Assembly: GCA_964558665.1 (NCBI GenBank)
Contig: CAZLFA010000067.1
Span: 1-21,431, forward strand
DNA: 21,431 nt
Reading direction: 5' to 3'
From: CAZLFA01 sp964558665
GTDB lineage: Bacteria; Desulfobacterota; Syntrophia; Syntrophales; PHBD01
Every line of letters begins with the position of its first letter. The first letter of the stretch is position 1. Below are positions 1 to 7,989 of the stretch, piece by piece. The notes beneath the pieces are model-generated. The model did not search any database and was not told the origin of the DNA. It saw only the letters and a program-made list of their open reading frames with translations. A program made the position numbers and the translations under genes.

Positions 1-55
1 GGGTGGGGGATTTTGACCCGGCCACAGGTGGGGGATTTTCAAGTGGCCATCCGGG
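1..55. mobile_element. Probable terminal repeats of an IS21-type element (fragment)
   Basis: The 13-base string GGTGGGGGATTTT occurs at 2-14 and again at 27-39, exactly 25 bases apart. A GGCC lies at the same offset behind each copy (20-23 and 45-48). Multiple short repeats of this kind are characteristic of IS21-family ends, often just beyond istB. No transposase is in the window, so the body of the element would lie to the left. The right boundary is placed near base 55 because antitoxin-like coding sequence begins there. The family assignment comes from recalled similarity only. Confidence 0.45.
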
Positions 56-193
56 GCTGAGGAGAGGGAATTCTGGGCAAATGCAGATTCTTCTGAATAT
101 ATGGATTGGTCAAAGGCCGGAAAGATAATACTTCCCAGATTAGTTTATCGTGCCGGAGAAGGCGGCGTAATGCGCAGGAGCATAATTCGTTAA
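56..193 (+). pseudogene. Broken CopG/BrnA-type antitoxin remnant
   Basis: An open frame without a start codon runs to the TAA at 191-193. It encodes the string EEREFWANADSSEYMDWSKA followed by GKIILPRL. This matches the N-terminal signature of the CopG_antitoxin/BrnA family (an EE-x-EFW...D...DWSKA pattern leading to a FPNL-like motif). In intact members a KPSTKTISLRLP-like ribbon-helix-helix follows. Here the frame instead reads VYRAGEGGVMRRSIIR and stops, so the DNA-binding half is missing. The N-terminus is also replaced by the IS21-like repeats. No toxin partner is visible. The recognition is by motif memory and the remnant is short. Confidence 0.5.
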
Positions 194-205
194 ATGGAGG
201 GTACT

Positions 206-2023
206 TTGCCGGGAAAGATTCATTTACTGCCTGATGATCTGACGATCAAGATTGCCGCCGGAGAAGTGGTTGAAAGGCCGGCCTCTATTGTCAAGGAGCT
301 GCTTGAGAACGCCGTCGATGCCGGAGCAACGGATGTCTCCATTGATCTGGAAAAAGGCGGCTGCGGGTCCATACGGATAATCGACAACGGAGAAGGGATA
401 GCAGCGGATGATCTGCCCCTCGCCTTTCAACGCTATGCGACCAGCAAGATATATCGCTTTGATGATATCTACAGCGTTCGCTCCTTCGGGTTCAGAGGGG
501 AGGCGCTACCGAGCATTGCCTCGATCTCCCGGGTCGAAATGCTTACCAGAAAGAAAGAGTCCTTGTCAGGGACAAAGATTATCGTGGAGGCGGCAAATAT
601 CAGGGAGGTTGTGGAAGCAGGCTGCCCTGTGGGAACTTCTGTTGCTGTAAGCCGCATCTTCGAAAACGTGCCCGTCAGGAAAAAATTTCTGAAGACGGAA
701 ACGACGGAGCAGGGATACTGCATGGATGTTATCGTGCGCACAGCCCTGTCCTATCCCTGGGTACGCATTAAGGTCGTCGCCAATAAAAGAGAGGTCATGA
801 ACATTCCGGCAACGGAAAATCCTGCCGAAAGGGTTGCCCTGGTGCTGGGAACTGACTTTGCCGACCGGATGCTCGATGTGCAAGTGAAAAAGGCCGGCGC
901 GGAGTTGTCGGGATTTGCATCGCGGCCGGACTGGACAAGATCCAGCAGCAGGCAGATCTTCTGCTATGTCAACAGGCGCTTTGTCCGGGACTACCTGCTC
1001 AACCATGCCGTGATGACCGCTTATCGGCGCGTTATAGAAGCAAAAAAATATCCGGCCGTTGTCCTGTTTATTGAACTGCCTCCTGAAGATGTGGATGTGA
1101 ATGTGCATCCCGCCAAGATGGAGGTTCGCTTCCGCAACCCGCGGGAGATCTATGATATCATCGTGGAAGGTGTCTGGGGGGCATTGTCCCGTACAACCGC
1201 CGCCATATCTGAAACAGCCGGTTATCCGTCATCCGGGGATAAGGCAGACGGGAGAGAATACCGGGCCAGAGTGGAAGAGGCGCTGAAGCGCTACACGGTT
1301 TCTTCCGGAAGCGGCAAGCTCTTTTTCCAGCAGGGAAAAACCGCTTCCCCTGCCGTTCATACATATGCGGCAGATCAGAGAACGACGCCGCCGGTAATCG
1401 AAGAACCGGCCCTTCCGCAGGCTGAAGCCATCCCGCGGGTCAGCCTTTCCGAACTTCCCTATCTCGGGCAGATCATGGACACCTATCTGGTCTTTGCCGC
1501 GCCGGAGGGGATGATTCTTGTCGATCAGCATGCGGCCCATGAGCGGGTGCTCTTCGAGAAGCTCAAGGGCATGGCCTCTTCCAGTCAGGTAATGAGTCAG
1601 CAGCTTTTGATCCCGGAAGTGATAAGCCTTGCCCCCAGGGACTATGGCTTTATCATGGAATCAGTCGAGATGCTTGCTGCGGCGGGAATTGAGGTTGAGC
1701 CGTTCGGTGGTGACGCCGTTGTCGTCAAATCCGTTCCCGCAATGATGGGTCAGGCTGAACCGAAGGCGCTCATCATGGATATACTGGATGAATTTTCCGG
1801 GGCGGAAAGAACGGCAAGTGTCAGAGACAGGAAAGAAAGGCTGCTCGTTTCCCTGGCATGCAGGGGTGCCGTCAAGGCGAAACAAAGGCTTGCTCCTCGA
1901 GAAGTGTCCGCACTGTGCAGGGATTTGGACGCAACAGCATATGCTGCAACCTGCCCTCACGGGAGGCCGGTTTATATCTCCCTGAAAACAGGCGATCTGG
2001 AAAAGATGTTCAAGAGGAAGTAA
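206..2023 (+). CDS. mutL: DNA mismatch repair protein MutL (endonuclease type)
   Basis: MutL couples MutS mismatch recognition to strand excision. The N-terminal GHKL ATPase shows KELLEN (catalytic Glu 31, Mg-binding Asn 35), DNGEG (60-64), an ATSKI loop and GFRGEAL near residue 95. The C-terminal domain carries the nuclease motif DQHAAHERVLFE (from Asp 440), which fits DQHA-x2-E-x4-E exactly, plus ACRGAVKA and CPHGRP (from Cys 583). The protein should therefore nick DNA itself, as in organisms lacking MutH. Total length is about 605 residues, normal for the family. I prefer the TTG at 206, because GGAGGG at 196-201 sits at ideal distance and the product begins MPGKIHLLP like other MutLs. An ATG at 194 in the same frame has only AGGAG 13 bases upstream. 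miaA follows after six bases, a common pairing. Confidence 0.96.
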   Translation: MPGKIHLLPDDLTIKIAAGEVVERPASIVKELLENAVDAGATDVSIDLEKGGCGSIRIIDNGEGIAADDLPLAFQRYATSKIYRFDDIYSVRSFGFRGEALPSIASISRVEMLTRKKESLSGTKIIVEAANIREVVEAGCPVGTSVAVSRIFENVPVRKKFLKTETTEQGYCMDVIVRTALSYPWVRIKVVANKREVMNIPATENPAERVALVLGTDFADRMLDVQVKKAGAELSGFASRPDWTRSSSRQIFCYVNRRFVRDYLLNHAVMTAYRRVIEAKKYPAVVLFIELPPEDVDVNVHPAKMEVRFRNPREIYDIIVEGVWGALSRTTAAISETAGYPSSGDKADGREYRARVEEALKRYTVSSGSGKLFFQQGKTASPAVHTYAADQRTTPPVIEEPALPQAEAIPRVSLSELPYLGQIMDTYLVFAAPEGMILVDQHAAHERVLFEKLKGMASSSQVMSQQLLIPEVISLAPRDYGFIMESVEMLAAAGIEVEPFGGDAVVVKSVPAMMGQAEPKALIMDILDEFSGAERTASVRDRKERLLVSLACRGAVKAKQRLAPREVSALCRDLDATAYAATCPHGRPVYISLKTGDLEKMFKRK

Positions 2024-2029
2024 AGGGAG

Positions 2030-2965
2030 ATGACCGGCAAGTCGCAAAAGCCCCTCCTTATTATCATTGCAGGACCCACAGGCGTCGGCAAGACCGATAT
2101 CGCCATACGCCTGGCTGCGGAAAGATGCGGCGAGATAATCAGCGCCGACTCCATGCAGGTATACCGGTTCATGGATATCGGAACGGCCAAGCCGACCCGT
2201 GAACAGCGTTCAATAGTGCGTCATCATCTGATCGATGTTGCAGATCCGGATCAGCCCTTCAATGCATCGTTGTTTATCAGGCACGCTGAGGATGTCATAG
2301 CCGATCTTCACAGCAGGCACAAACCGATTTTTGTCGTCGGCGGGACGGGGCTGTACATCAAGGCGCTGCTGGGGGGACTGTTTGAAGGCCCGGGCGCTGA
2401 TGAATCCCTGCGCTCTTATTTCAAGGATATTGCAGAAAAGCAGGGGAAGGAACGCCTGCATGAACTGCTTCGTTCAAAGGATGAAAAGGCTGCCGGAGCG
2501 ATAAACCCCAGTGATGTCTCCCGCATGGTCAGAGCCCTGGAAGTTATTGAACTGACGGGCGTATCCATTATTGACATGCAGCAGGATCATCGCTTCCGGG
2601 ACATGAAGTATCGTTCAGTCAAGCTGGGAATCCGCATGGAGAGAGAACGCCTTTATGAGATGATCGACCTGCGGGTGGACCGCATGCTGGAAGAAGGGTT
2701 TGTGGCCGAAGTGAAGGCATTGCAGGAACGCGGGTATGCATCTGAACTGAAGCCGCTTCAGTCTCTGGGGTACAAACACATGGGCAGCCATCTCAGAGGC
2801 GATTGCAGTTTCGATGAGGCGGTGCGTCTGATGAAGCGGGACACCAGGCATTATGCAAAGCGTCAGATGACATGGTTTGCCGCGGACAGCGGGATCAAAT
2901 GGTTTTCACCCGGCGATGCGGACGCAATGAACAGACATATAGAAGACCTTGAAAGGTTACAGTAA
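2030..2965 (+). CDS. miaA: tRNA dimethylallyltransferase MiaA
   Basis: MiaA transfers the dimethylallyl group of DMAPP to the N6 of A37 in tRNAs reading UNN codons. The P-loop GPTGVGKT lies at residues 15-22. The EIISADSMQVYRFMDIGTAKP segment with catalytic Asp 40 and Gln 43 follows, then RHHLIDVADP and VGGTGLYIKALL. The C-terminal part has the RSLGYKH-like and RHYAKRQMTWF motifs typical of the family. Length (311 residues) is normal. The gene begins six bases after mutL, with AAGGGAG overlapping the mutL stop and directly abutting the ATG, so translation may be partly coupled. Co-transcription with mutL is likely. No miaB or hfq is in the window. Confidence 0.97.
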   Translation: MTGKSQKPLLIIIAGPTGVGKTDIAIRLAAERCGEIISADSMQVYRFMDIGTAKPTREQRSIVRHHLIDVADPDQPFNASLFIRHAEDVIADLHSRHKPIFVVGGTGLYIKALLGGLFEGPGADESLRSYFKDIAEKQGKERLHELLRSKDEKAAGAINPSDVSRMVRALEVIELTGVSIIDMQQDHRFRDMKYRSVKLGIRMERERLYEMIDLRVDRMLEEGFVAEVKALQERGYASELKPLQSLGYKHMGSHLRGDCSFDEAVRLMKRDTRHYAKRQMTWFAADSGIKWFSPGDADAMNRHIEDLERLQ

Positions 2966-3093
2966 GTTAGTGGGGCAGGGCATGGAAATAACTTGACTTC
3001 GCAAGGGTATAAAGGTAAGAAATTAAGTCTGTTGAAAAACAAGCAATTAAAGATTTTATCGGAATGTGCCTTAGAATGGAAAGGAGAATGGTC

Positions 3094-4257
3094 ATGGGTA
3101 AACGAGTGAAACATCGAAAGTGGTTCATGGTGATAACATTGTTCGTTATGGGGATGTTCCTTGTCTCTTGCGGCGCTTTGGGTGTAAAACCTACCAGCGA
3201 AATGGATGATCCGCGCCATCACACCGACGCGGGAATCAAGTTTCTGAATGCGGGCAACATCAATGAGGCACAGAATTCATTTGCGCGGGCAATTGCCCTT
3301 GATCCGAAATTTTCCATGGCCCTTGCCGGTATGGGTCTGGTTAAGGCATGCCAGGGTAATTTTGAGGAATCATGGAAACTGATCGAGAAGGCGAACTTCC
3401 ATCGCAGCACAAAAGAGGAACAGGTATTTTCGTATGTGTCATATGTCCGGTTTTATACAATGAGCAAATCACGGGCCGACTGGCTGGATCGGGCATACGA
3501 GCAGTATTCGTATGCAGTGGACACCGATTCGAGGGTCGGGCTGCCCCATTACTGGATGGGCATAGCCTACAAGGAGGCTTTTGAATGGAACAAGGCGGAA
3601 GGGATGTTCTCCAAGGTTATGGATCTGAAGGCCGATCTGACCGCGGAGGCGAAATCGCAGATGGAGCTGATCCAGAAGATCAAGCTGGCCATGCCGGGCA
3701 CCGCTACCGGCAAGAAGATCGCCCTCGTGGGAAAACTTACCAGAGCCGATGCTGCCGCCCTTTTCATGGAAGAACTGAAGATCGACAAGCTCTATGAGAA
3801 AAGAACTGTTAAGACGTATGATACGGGATTTAAAGATCCCATCACTGCCAAGAAGAAACGTGGTGTAAAAACGGCATCGGATATTGCCGCGAATCCTCTG
3901 AGATCCGATATCGAAGCGATCATCAGGATCGGCGTCCGCGGGCTGGAAGTCAATGCCGATGGTACATTTGACCCGGCGGGACTGGTCAACAGAGGCCCCT
4001 ACGCCATGATGATCGAGGACATTCTGATTAAGGTCACCGGAGATGAGAAGCTCGCCACCAAATTTATCGGCAGCACCTCCACCTTCCCGGATCTGCGTTC
4101 CGACCTTCCCTATTTCAATGCGGTTATGGTTGTAACATCGCGCGGCATTATGAAGGGAGACCTCGCCACAGGGCAGTTTAACCCGGAGGGACCTGTTTCC
4201 GGCGTGGATGCGCTTCTTATAATCAAGGATTTTAGGGACCAGTTGAATTTCAGATAG
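3094..4257 (+). CDS. TPR and S-layer-homology domain lipoprotein
   Basis: The predicted product (387 residues) has a basic N-terminus, a hydrophobic segment and a lipobox LVSC with the acylated cysteine at 26, so it should be a lipoprotein. Residues 41-110 and about 145-190 form tetratricopeptide-like helix pairs (for example NAGNINEAQNSFARAIALDP). Residues 205-385 look like two to three SLH repeats, the last with FPDL, a central SRGIMKG and FNPEGPVSG. Such proteins tie envelope layers or assemblies together; the exact role is unknown. I chose the ATG at 3094 because AAGGAG (3081-3086) is seven bases upstream. Other ATGs at 3064, 3076 and 3088 fit worse. Weak promoter-like hexamers (TTGACT at 2993, TTGAAA at 3032) lie in the 98-base gap after miaA. 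An intrinsic terminator follows, so the gene may be its own transcription unit. Confidence 0.82.
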   Translation: MGKRVKHRKWFMVITLFVMGMFLVSCGALGVKPTSEMDDPRHHTDAGIKFLNAGNINEAQNSFARAIALDPKFSMALAGMGLVKACQGNFEESWKLIEKANFHRSTKEEQVFSYVSYVRFYTMSKSRADWLDRAYEQYSYAVDTDSRVGLPHYWMGIAYKEAFEWNKAEGMFSKVMDLKADLTAEAKSQMELIQKIKLAMPGTATGKKIALVGKLTRADAAALFMEELKIDKLYEKRTVKTYDTGFKDPITAKKKRGVKTASDIAANPLRSDIEAIIRIGVRGLEVNADGTFDPAGLVNRGPYAMMIEDILIKVTGDEKLATKFIGSTSTFPDLRSDLPYFNAVMVVTSRGIMKGDLATGQFNPEGPVSGVDALLIIKDFRDQLNFR

Positions 4258-4277
4258 GACAGATGCATAAAGTGAAG

Positions 4278-4333
4278 GGCTAAGGGCATAGGGTGATGCA
4301 TAGTGATGTACCTGTTGCCTTTAGCCTTTTTTT
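4278..4333 (+). terminator. Intrinsic terminator after the TPR/SLH gene
   Basis: GGCTAAGGGCA (4278-4288) pairs with TGCCTTTAGCC (4316-4326) through 11 base pairs including one G-U. Seven T residues (4327-4333) follow at once. The 27-base loop is long but contains further short pairing. It separates the lipoprotein gene from valS. Confidence 0.75.
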
Positions 4334-4358
4334 AATTTCGGGATAACGGAGAATGCGA

Positions 4359-7019
4359 ATGCAAGAGACAACGCTGGCTAAATCTTTCGAGCCTCACGAA
4401 GCTGAGGCGAAATGGTACAAGTACTGGATCGACAACAATCTGTTCAAGGCTGAGGACATCAGCGATAAACCACAATTCTCTATCGTCATACCGCCGCCCA
4501 ATGTGACCGGCATGCTCCATATGGGGCATGCCCTCAACAACACCCTGCAGGATGTTATGATCAGGTTCAAACGCATGCAGGGATACAACGCATTGTGGAT
4601 GCCGGGGACAGATCATGCCGGGATTGCCACCCAGAATGTCGTGGAACAGGAGATCGCCAAAGAGGGCCTGACCAGACACGAGATGGGACGGGAAAAATTT
4701 ATCGAACGCGTCTGGGAATGGAAAAAGAAGTACGGGGGAGTGATAACCAACCAGCTCAAGAGACTGGGCTGTTCATGCGATTGGGCGAGAGAAAGATTTA
4801 CCATGGATGAAGGGCTGTCGAGGGCCGTTCGCGAGGCCTTCGTCCGTCTTTATAATGAAGGTCTCATCTATCAGGGCGACTATATAGTCAACTGGTGTCC
4901 GCGATGCCATACCGCCATTTCCGATCTGGAGGTAGAATACAAGGAGGAGCCGGGCTTTCTCTGGAACATACGTTATCCCTATGCCGACGGAAGCGGCGAT
5001 ATCATCGTGGCGACGACGCGGCCGGAGACAATGCTGGGCGATACGGCCGTGGCCGTGAGTCCTGATGATGACCGCTACCGCGATAAGGTAGGCAAGGAGG
5101 TGATCCTGCCGATTGTCAACAAGAAGATACCGGTAATAGCCGACAGCTATGTAACCATGGAGTTCGGATCGGGCGCGGTGAAGATAACCCCGGCATCCGA
5201 CCCCAACGACTTTGCCATCGCCGGCCGGCACAACCTGGAAATCATCAAGATTATGGACGGCAGCGCCGTCATCAATGAACACGGCGGCAAGTACCAGGGG
5301 CAGGATCGCTACGAGTGCCGCAGAAACATCGTCAAGGAACTGGAAGAAACGGGTTATCTGGTGAGTACCGAGCCGTATACCCACAACATAGGCCAGTGCT
5401 ACAGATGCAGAACGGACATCGAACCGGCGGTCTCCAAGCAATGGTTTGTGAAGATAAAACCGCTGGCCAAGGCGGCCAATGCAGCGGTCATAAAGGGAAA
5501 GACCAGGATAGTTCCCGCCATGTGGGAAGGCACGTATTTCGAGTGGATGAACAACATCCGAGACTGGTGCATATCCAGGCAGATATGGTGGGGACACCGC
5601 ATTCCTGTCTGGTACTGCGAAGGATGCGGCAAGATCATCGTTGCTACGGACGATCCTGATAAATGCCCGGAGTGCAAGGGAACGAAACTGAACCAGGAAG
5701 AGGATGTCCTGGATACATGGTTCAGCTCGGCGCTCTGGCCGTTTTCCACCCTGGGCTGGCCGGATAAAACGGATGCTCTGAAGACCTTCTATCCGACATC
5801 GCTGCTCATTACCGGCTTTGACATCCTGTTTTTCTGGGTGGCGAGGATGATGATGATGGGTCTTTACAATATGAAGGATGTTCCCTTCCGTGACGTGTAT
5901 CTGCACGCCCTCGTAAGAGATGAACACGGAGACAAGATGAGCAAATCGAAGGGCAACATCATCGATCCCCTTGAGATGATCGACAAGTTCGGCGCCGACG
6001 CCTTTCGTTTCACGCTGGCGGCTTTCACTGCGCAGGGCAGGGATGTCCGCATGTCGGAAGATAGGATCCAGGGCTACAAACATTTTGTAAACAAGATATG
6101 GAACGCTGTGCGCTTTTCCGCGGTGAATCTGGCCGATTATCCGGGGCCGGATGCGAAGGTGCCGAAGGACAGCGAATCGATTCCCGACCGCTGGATCAGA
6201 TCGCGTCTGCAGCGCACCGTGGGAGAGGTCGTGAACGGCCTTAATGAATACCGGTTCAATGATGCCGCGGCGGCGATATACCAGTTTATATGGCATGAAC
6301 TCTGTGACTGGTATCTGGAGCTGGGAAAACCTGTTCTCTACGGGAAGGATAAATCGGCATCGCGGCTGGCGGCTCAGCATACGCTCTTTGCCGTTCTCCG
6401 GGATTCCCTGAAGCTTCTGCATCCCTTTATGCCCTTCCTGACGGAGGAAATCTGGCAGTCGCTGGTGAAAGACGGCAAGTCGGTCATGGTGAGCGACTTC
6501 CCGAAAGTCTCCGCGGCCGAAATCGATGAGGATGCGGAAAAGAAGATGACGCTGATCATGGATATTATCGGCCGTGTCCGCAACATCAGGGGAGAGATGA
6601 ACATTCAGCCGTCCAAGAAGCTCAAGGTCGCCGTGTCCGTGCCGGACAGGGGATCGCTGGACGTGATCAAGGGCGGCGAGGACTATATAGTGAATCTGGC
6701 AAACCTTGAGTCCATGGAGATCGGCGAGGGTATTCAGGAACCGAAAGGGGCTGCTACAGGCGTAATCGGCGCCATCAAGGTATTCGTTCTTCTGGAGGGG
6801 ATGATAGATATTGCCGGAGAGAAGGCAAGACTTCAGAAGGAACTGGCCAGGGTTGAGAAGGACCTCACCACCGTTTCCAGGAAGCTCGCCAACAGCGATT
6901 TCAGGGAAAAGGCAGCCGCTGCCGTTGTCCAGAAGGAAGAAGATAAATACAAGGATTTGAAAGTCAAACATTCCGCTCTGGAGGCCGCTTTGAAGAAACT
7001 GGCGGCAATGCAGGGATAG
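4359..7019 (+). CDS. valS: Valyl-tRNA synthetase
   Basis: This class I aminoacyl-tRNA synthetase charges tRNA-Val and edits mis-activated threonine. PPPNVTGMLHMGHALN contains the HIGH-type motif HMGH at 54-57. DKMSKSKGN places the KMSKS loop at 526-530. The editing (CP1) domain holds TTRPETMLGDTAV and GSGAVKITPASDPNDF. Two cysteine pairs (WCPRC and the CEGC/CPEC pair) resemble the zinc knuckles of many ValRS. The last 70 residues form the ValRS C-terminal coiled coil (GEKARLQKELARVEKDL onward). At 886 residues it is full length. ATG 4359 is preferred over ATG 4353 because GGAG at 4348-4351 is seven bases upstream of the former and one base from the latter. nadC follows after 22 bases. Confidence 0.98.
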   Translation: MQETTLAKSFEPHEAEAKWYKYWIDNNLFKAEDISDKPQFSIVIPPPNVTGMLHMGHALNNTLQDVMIRFKRMQGYNALWMPGTDHAGIATQNVVEQEIAKEGLTRHEMGREKFIERVWEWKKKYGGVITNQLKRLGCSCDWARERFTMDEGLSRAVREAFVRLYNEGLIYQGDYIVNWCPRCHTAISDLEVEYKEEPGFLWNIRYPYADGSGDIIVATTRPETMLGDTAVAVSPDDDRYRDKVGKEVILPIVNKKIPVIADSYVTMEFGSGAVKITPASDPNDFAIAGRHNLEIIKIMDGSAVINEHGGKYQGQDRYECRRNIVKELEETGYLVSTEPYTHNIGQCYRCRTDIEPAVSKQWFVKIKPLAKAANAAVIKGKTRIVPAMWEGTYFEWMNNIRDWCISRQIWWGHRIPVWYCEGCGKIIVATDDPDKCPECKGTKLNQEEDVLDTWFSSALWPFSTLGWPDKTDALKTFYPTSLLITGFDILFFWVARMMMMGLYNMKDVPFRDVYLHALVRDEHGDKMSKSKGNIIDPLEMIDKFGADAFRFTLAAFTAQGRDVRMSEDRIQGYKHFVNKIWNAVRFSAVNLADYPGPDAKVPKDSESIPDRWIRSRLQRTVGEVVNGLNEYRFNDAAAAIYQFIWHELCDWYLELGKPVLYGKDKSASRLAAQHTLFAVLRDSLKLLHPFMPFLTEEIWQSLVKDGKSVMVSDFPKVSAAEIDEDAEKKMTLIMDIIGRVRNIRGEMNIQPSKKLKVAVSVPDRGSLDVIKGGEDYIVNLANLESMEIGEGIQEPKGAATGVIGAIKVFVLLEGMIDIAGEKARLQKELARVEKDLTTVSRKLANSDFREKAAAAVVQKEEDKYKDLKVKHSALEAALKKLAAMQG

Positions 7020-7041
7020 GTAAAACGAGAGAGACCGTTCA

Positions 7042-7875
7042 ATGCTCCCGAATCATATCCTGAGCAGACTTATTCAGGCGGCGCTGGGGGAAGATGTCGG
7101 CTCCGGCGACATAACAACCTTGGCCGTACTCAGCGGGGAAGAACAGGGCAGGGCCGAAGCTGTGGCCAAATCCCCGCTCATCGTAGCGGGCGTCGATGTC
7201 TTTCGTGAAGTATTCCTGCATCTTGATGCTGATCTCGTATTTACAGCACACAAACGGGACGGAGACAGCGCCTCGCCGGGAGAATCTCTTGCGGAAATCA
7301 GCGGCAGGCTTTCCTCGATACTGACGGCAGAGCGGATTGCCCTGAACATTTTCCAGAGGATGTGCGGCATCGCCGGCATGGCGAAGCTTTTTGCCGAAGC
7401 GGTAAAAGGCACAAAAGTGCATATCCTTGACACCCGTAAAACGGTTCCCGGAATGAGGCTGCTCGACAAGTATGCGGTGCGGATCGGAGGCGGATACAAC
7501 CATCGGTTCGGCCTTTATGACGGGGTTCTGATTAAGGACAACCATATAGCGGCCGTCGGCGGCATACAGGAAGCCGTGGCGCGTGTACGGCGGCAGGTTC
7601 CGCACACTCTGAAGATCGAAGTGGAGGTCAAAAACATCGCAGAGCTTGAAGAGGCGATAACCGCCGGCGCGGATGTCGTAATGCTTGACAACATGGCCGT
7701 TGAGGAAATGAAAAAGGCGGTGGATATTGCCGGCGGCAGAGTTCTCCTGGAGGCATCGGGGAATGTATCGCCGGCCAACGTCAGACAGATTGCGGAAACA
7801 GGAGTGGATTTCATCTCCGTGGGTTTGCTTACCCATTCGGTGACTGCCGCGGATATATCCCTGAAGATAAGTTGA
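7042..7875 (+). CDS. nadC: Nicotinate-nucleotide pyrophosphorylase (quinolinate phosphoribosyltransferase)
   Basis: NadC converts quinolinate and PRPP into nicotinate mononucleotide, CO2 and pyrophosphate, the third step of de novo NAD synthesis. The sequence shows GEDVGSGDITT near the N-terminus and AERIALNIFQRMCGIA. The PRPP/quinolinate-binding DTRKT lies at 130-134, KDNHI at 165-169, VMLDNM follows, and EASGN is at 237-241. The glycine-rich end (DFISVGLLTHS) completes the barrel. At 277 residues it is normal size. A GAGAGA purine stretch lies eight bases before the ATG. nadA and nadB are not in the window; nadK at 15258 acts later in the same cofactor route. It probably shares a transcript with valS. 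Confidence 0.97.
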   Translation: MLPNHILSRLIQAALGEDVGSGDITTLAVLSGEEQGRAEAVAKSPLIVAGVDVFREVFLHLDADLVFTAHKRDGDSASPGESLAEISGRLSSILTAERIALNIFQRMCGIAGMAKLFAEAVKGTKVHILDTRKTVPGMRLLDKYAVRIGGGYNHRFGLYDGVLIKDNHIAAVGGIQEAVARVRRQVPHTLKIEVEVKNIAELEEAITAGADVVMLDNMAVEEMKKAVDIAGGRVLLEASGNVSPANVRQIAETGVDFISVGLLTHSVTAADISLKIS

Positions 7876-7885
7876 TCGTAACGCG

Positions 7886-7904
7886 TCCGTCTCATTTAGA
7901 CGGA
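7886..7904. other. Small perfect hairpin in the nadC-birA gap
   Basis: TCCGTCT (7886-7892) and AGACGGA (7898-7904) pair perfectly across a five-base loop, ten bases after the nadC stop. No T-run follows, so it is not a standard terminator. It may mark the mRNA end or a processing site. The rest of the 114-base gap shows no clear signal. Confidence 0.4.
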
Positions 7905-7989
7905 GAATTCACGTCTCAAGAAAGCACAGGATGAGTTTTATAAAGGGGTAGTCCCGGCGGATAATCCCCTGGAAGTGAACGAGATATAA

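Noticed and set aside
4773..6971. A 732-codon open frame on the minus strand inside valS
   Set aside because: It mirrors the valS coding sequence, has no recognisable domain or ribosome site, and valS carries all expected motifs. It is a by-product of codon bias.
7039..7836. A 265-codon minus-strand frame opposite nadC
   Set aside because: The product is rich in His, Arg and Phe without a domain, and nadC is complete on the other strand.
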